In this document: positions 61,262-64,000 of the stretch, in pieces
How positions within the stretch are numbered: position 1 is the first letter of the stretch
Layout: each line of letters opens with the position of its first letter
Translations under genes and position numbers: made by a program
DNA from: Subtercola sp. Z020
GTDB taxonomy: Bacteria; Actinomycetota; Actinomycetes; Actinomycetales; Microbacteriaceae
Direction of reading: 5' to 3'
Assembly (NCBI RefSeq): GCF_002931235.1
Contig: NZ_PSTT01000014.1
Coordinates: forward strand, 1 to 64,000
DNA: 64,000 nt
The notes under the pieces: generated by a model
The model's database searches: none
Told to the model about the DNA's origin: nothing
What the model saw: the letters and a program-made list of their open reading frames with translations, nothing else

Positions 61262-63892
61262 ATGACACCCACCTCTTCGCAGACCGAATCCTCCTCCGTT
61301 CCGCTGATCGTCGACGATCAGCGACCGCTGGCGTTTGCCGGCGCGGGCGGCGGTTCGGGCGCGCGCGGCTCGACGTTCAACGACGCCCTGCTCGACGGTC
61401 TGAACCCGCAGCAGAAAGAGGCGGTCGAGTACCGTGGGCCCTCCCTGCTCATCGTGGCGGGGGCCGGGTCGGGCAAGACCAGCGTGCTCACCCGCCGCAT
61501 CGCGAGCCTCATCGACAGCCGCGAGGCGTGGCCCAGCCAGATTCTCGCCATCACCTTCACCAACAAGGCCGCCGCCGAGATGCGCGAACGCGTCGGCGCC
61601 CTGCTCGGTCAGACCGCTGAGGGCATGTGGATCTCGACGTTCCACTCGGCGTGCGTGCGCATCCTGCGCCGGGAGGCCGAGAACTTCGGCTTCACCAAGG
61701 CCTTCACCATCTACGACTCCCACGACTCGCGCACCCTGATCAAGCGCATCATCAAGGAGCTGCAGGCCGACACCTACGGTTTCACGGTGTCGAGCGTCGC
61801 CGGCAAGATCTCGAAGCTCAAGAACGAGCTGGCCGACGCCGACAGCTACGCCCGGTCGGCGAACTTCGACGACCCGCAGGAGCGGCTGTTCGTCGAGATC
61901 TTCCGGTCGTACACGCGCAGCCTGAGCGCGGCGAACGCGTTCGACTTCGACGACCTGATCGGTCAGACCGTCTATCTGTTCCGGGCGTTCCCGCATGTCG
62001 CGGCGACGTACCGGCGGCGGTTCCGGCACATCCTCGTCGACGAATACCAGGACACGAACCACGCGCAGTATGCGCTCATCCGTGAGCTGACGCTGCCGGT
62101 GGAGGAGGAGCCCGGGTTCGACGCGCGCACCGCTTCGCTGGAGGGGGCATCCCTCACCGTCGTCGGCGACTCCGACCAGTCGATCTATGCGTTCCGCGGT
62201 GCGGACATCCGCAACATCGTCGAGTTCGAGCGCGACTTCCCGGGCGCCAAGGTGATCCTGCTCGAGCAGAACTACCGGTCGACCCAGAACATCCTGACCG
62301 CCGCCAACGCCGTCATCTCGAACAATTTCGACCGCAAAGACAAAAAACTGTGGACGGATGTCGGAGACGGCGAGAAGATCGTCGGCTTCACCGGGTACAG
62401 CGGGCACGACGAGGCGCAGTTCGTGGCCGACGAGGTCACGAAGCTGCACGAACAGGGCACGCCCTACAAAGACGTCGCCGTGTTCTACCGCACCAACGCC
62501 CAGACGCGTGCGCTGGAGGAGATCCTCATCCGGTCGGCCGTGCCCTACCGGGTGCTCGGCGGTACCCGCTTCTATGAGCGCGCCGAGATCAAAGACGTTC
62601 TGGCGTACCTGATCGCGGTCGCGAACCCGTTCGATGCCATGGCGCTCCGGCGCATCCTGAACACGCCGAAGCGCGGAATCGGGCCGGCGACCGAGACGGC
62701 GCTCGCGGTGTTCGCGGAGACCAACGAGATCACCTACCGCGAGGCGATGCGGCGCGCGCCGGAGCTCGGGCTCGGGCCCAAGGTGACCGCGGCGATCGTC
62801 GACCTCGCCGCCATGCTCGACGAGGCGACGGCGCTCGTCGGGCCGGGGCAGGTCGACGAGGAGGCGGGGGAGGCCGGCGGGGAGTCGGCAGCGGGCGGCG
62901 CGGCGGATGCATCGGCGGGCGGTGGCGGAGACGCGGCCGCCGCGGCCGACGGGGCTGCCGGGGCTTCTGTCGCCGAGGTGTTGACGCTGCTGTTGAACAG
63001 GAGCGGGTACGTCACGGCCCTTCGCGCAGGGCGCGACCCGCAAGACGAGGCGCGGGCTGAGAACGTCGAGGAGCTCGTCGCGGTGACGCGGGAGTTCCAG
63101 AAGAACAACCCCGGCGGCGGGCTGGTCGACTTTCTGACCGAGGTGTCGCTCGTCGCTGCGGCCGACGAGCTCGACGACTCCAGCGGAACGGTGTCCCTGA
63201 TGACGCTGCACACCGCGAAGGGCCTCGAATACGAGGCCGTCTTCCTGACCGGCGTCGAGGAAGACCTGCTGCCGCACCGCATGTCGGCCTCGGAGCCCGG
63301 CGGCCCGGCCGAGGAGCGGCGGCTGTTCTACGTGGGCATCACACGCGCGCGCAAGCGCCTCTACCTCTCCCTCGCGATGACGCGCGCGCAGTACGGCGAG
63401 ACCGCCGTCGCGATGCCGAGCCGCTACCTGCAGGAGATCCCCGCGGAACTCATCGACTGGCGGCAGTCGCCCGGCATGGCGACCTCGCGTGGCGGCACCC
63501 AGCCGCGCGCGCTCAACGCCTCGCGCCCCGGCGGTTTCGGCGGGCGGAGCGCGGTGCGTGCCAGCGATTCCCTGTCGTTCCGCGAGCAGGATGCCGCGGG
63601 CGGTGGCTCTGGGTCGGGCTCCGGCTCGGGCTCGGGCTTCGGGGCCTCGGGCTTTGGCGGCTCGGGCGCGTCGCGGCAGAAGACGGAGTGGCCGAACCGC
63701 GTCACCGCCCAGGTGCGCGACAACGGCGACCTCGAACTGCAGGCGGGCGACCGCATCCGCCACGTCGACTTCGGCGAGGGCCGCGTCAACGCCGTCACCG
63801 GCGACGGCACCAAGCGCGTGGCCCACGTGCAGTTCGACGCCGCCGGCGCCAAAAAGCTCCTCATAAAAATCGCTCCCATCGAAAAGCTCTAG
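61262..63892 (+). CDS. pcrA: ATP-dependent DNA helicase PcrA/UvrD
   Basis: This SF1 3'-5' helicase acts in nucleotide excision repair and replication-conflict removal. The product is 876 residues. Motif Q/I is LNPQQKEAVEYRGPSLLIVA and GAGSGKTSVL, motif II is VDEYQDTNHAQY, motif III is VVGDSDQSIYAFRGA, and motif VI is RRLFYVGITRARKRLYLSLA. A ~45-residue Gly/Ala/Asp-rich insertion (about 535-580) breaks the 2B region, and a Gly/Ser linker (~780-800) leads to the C-terminal Tudor-like domain (GDRIRHVDFGEGRVNAVTGD). Confidence 0.96.
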   Translation: MTPTSSQTESSSVPLIVDDQRPLAFAGAGGGSGARGSTFNDALLDGLNPQQKEAVEYRGPSLLIVAGAGSGKTSVLTRRIASLIDSREAWPSQILAITFTNKAAAEMRERVGALLGQTAEGMWISTFHSACVRILRREAENFGFTKAFTIYDSHDSRTLIKRIIKELQADTYGFTVSSVAGKISKLKNELADADSYARSANFDDPQERLFVEIFRSYTRSLSAANAFDFDDLIGQTVYLFRAFPHVAATYRRRFRHILVDEYQDTNHAQYALIRELTLPVEEEPGFDARTASLEGASLTVVGDSDQSIYAFRGADIRNIVEFERDFPGAKVILLEQNYRSTQNILTAANAVISNNFDRKDKKLWTDVGDGEKIVGFTGYSGHDEAQFVADEVTKLHEQGTPYKDVAVFYRTNAQTRALEEILIRSAVPYRVLGGTRFYERAEIKDVLAYLIAVANPFDAMALRRILNTPKRGIGPATETALAVFAETNEITYREAMRRAPELGLGPKVTAAIVDLAAMLDEATALVGPGQVDEEAGEAGGESAAGGAADASAGGGGDAAAAADGAAGASVAEVLTLLLNRSGYVTALRAGRDPQDEARAENVEELVAVTREFQKNNPGGGLVDFLTEVSLVAAADELDDSSGTVSLMTLHTAKGLEYEAVFLTGVEEDLLPHRMSASEPGGPAEERRLFYVGITRARKRLYLSLAMTRAQYGETAVAMPSRYLQEIPAELIDWRQSPGMATSRGGTQPRALNASRPGGFGGRSAVRASDSLSFREQDAAGGGSGSGSGSGSGFGASGFGGSGASRQKTEWPNRVTAQVRDNGDLELQAGDRIRHVDFGEGRVNAVTGDGTKRVAHVQFDAAGAKKLLIKIAPIEKL

Positions 63893-63913
63893 CCCCCGCC
63901 GCCCCGCCACCCC

Positions 63914-64000
63914 CTACTTCCTCCGCCCCCTCCCCGCCACCCCCCTCACGCTGCCGTCGACGAACCCCCAGTACCCCCCGGTGAACGCCCCGGCATCCGC
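63914..64000 (-). CDS. Possible 3' end of a minus-strand gene (partial)
   Basis: Reading inward from the right edge on the minus strand gives 28 codons and TAG: ADAGAFTGGYWGFVDGSV, then a basic tail ending GRGRRK. The aromatic/Gly composition followed by a basic end looks like a real C-terminus rather than noise, but there is no homology to name it. It would be convergent with pcrA. Confidence 0.4.
   Translation of the reverse strand, partial: ADAGAFTGGYWGFVDGSVRGVAGRGRRK

Noticed and set aside
60095-63910. A 1271-codon open frame on the minus strand across glpQ and pcrA
   Set aside because: It is antisense to two clearly conserved genes, is composed of Arg/Gly/Ala/Val-rich sequence typical of the antisense frame of GC-rich genes, and has no recognisable domain.

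Overview
The window is 64 kb of high-GC DNA from an actinobacterium, most probably Micrococcales and probably Microbacteriaceae. The grounds are the strong G/C third-position preference, many GTG/TTG starts, several apparently leaderless genes, Ala/Lys- or Glu-rich tails on ribosomal proteins, the short lid-less adenylate kinase, the alanine racemase-TsaE fusion, and a ribosomal superoperon without rpsN and rpsD. No tRNA, rRNA, integrase, transposase, CRISPR array or phage gene was found. The left edge carries a perfect 44-bp inverted repeat that looks like an assembly or contig-end artefact.

Layout. 1-840: an HxlR-type regulator (minus strand) and the S10 promoter/leader. 841-13455: S10 and spc operons (rpsJ-rplC-rplD-rplW-rplB-rpsS-rplV-rpsC-rplP-rpmC-rpsQ, then rplN-rplX-rplE-rpsH-rplF-rplR-rpsE-rpmD-rplO-secY-adk-map). 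13529-21314: a complete mannitol uptake module inserted between map and infA: a PRD/EIIA-type activator (minus strand), an orphan Lac-type EIIB, HPr, enzyme I, mannitol EIICB, EIIA and mannitol-1-phosphate dehydrogenase. Because HPr and EI are in the cluster, it can pass phosphate from PEP to mannitol by itself. 21401-24608: infA, rpmJ, rpsM, rpsK, rpoA, rplQ, closed by a strong terminator. 24726-28688: an Lrp/AsnC-like regulator, truA, rplM, rpsI, glmM.

28751-37442: cell-wall precursor and tRNA-modification genes: coaA (minus) facing glmS, then an overlapping run acpS-alr-alr/tsaE fusion-tsaB-rimI-tsaD. 37515-41251: two DUF4190-type membrane proteins, a THUMP-like-domain methyltransferase (minus), groES alone with two CIRCE operators, and a RarD-type permease whose first codons contain the groES terminator. 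41338-47532: a branched-chain amino acid ABC importer split into a plus-strand lipoprotein gene and a convergent minus-strand livH-livM-livG-livF operon, with a small cysteine-containing unknown gene between them. 47713-55363: purine genes guaB, a guaB3-like paralogue and guaA, interrupted by a KhtT/KhtU-like antiporter pair, SURF1 and DUF3817. 55408-59122: a heterodimeric ABC exporter preceded by a six-codon leader ORF. 59217-63892: a BI-1/YccA membrane protein (minus), a glycerophosphodiester phosphodiesterase and PcrA/UvrD helicase. The last 87 bases are probably the 3' end of a minus-strand gene.

The window is mostly core genome. No plainly new multi-gene system is evident. The least explained features are the mannitol island in the ribosomal superoperon with its orphan EIIB and upstream repeat array, RNA hairpins at nearly every sub-operon junction, a LivH permease with a secreted N-terminal domain, a likely ATT start for guaA, a leaderless mini-ORF coupled to an ABC exporter, a recurrent 11-bp motif (GGATGCCGCGG), and short tandem repeats gathered at gene 3' ends.
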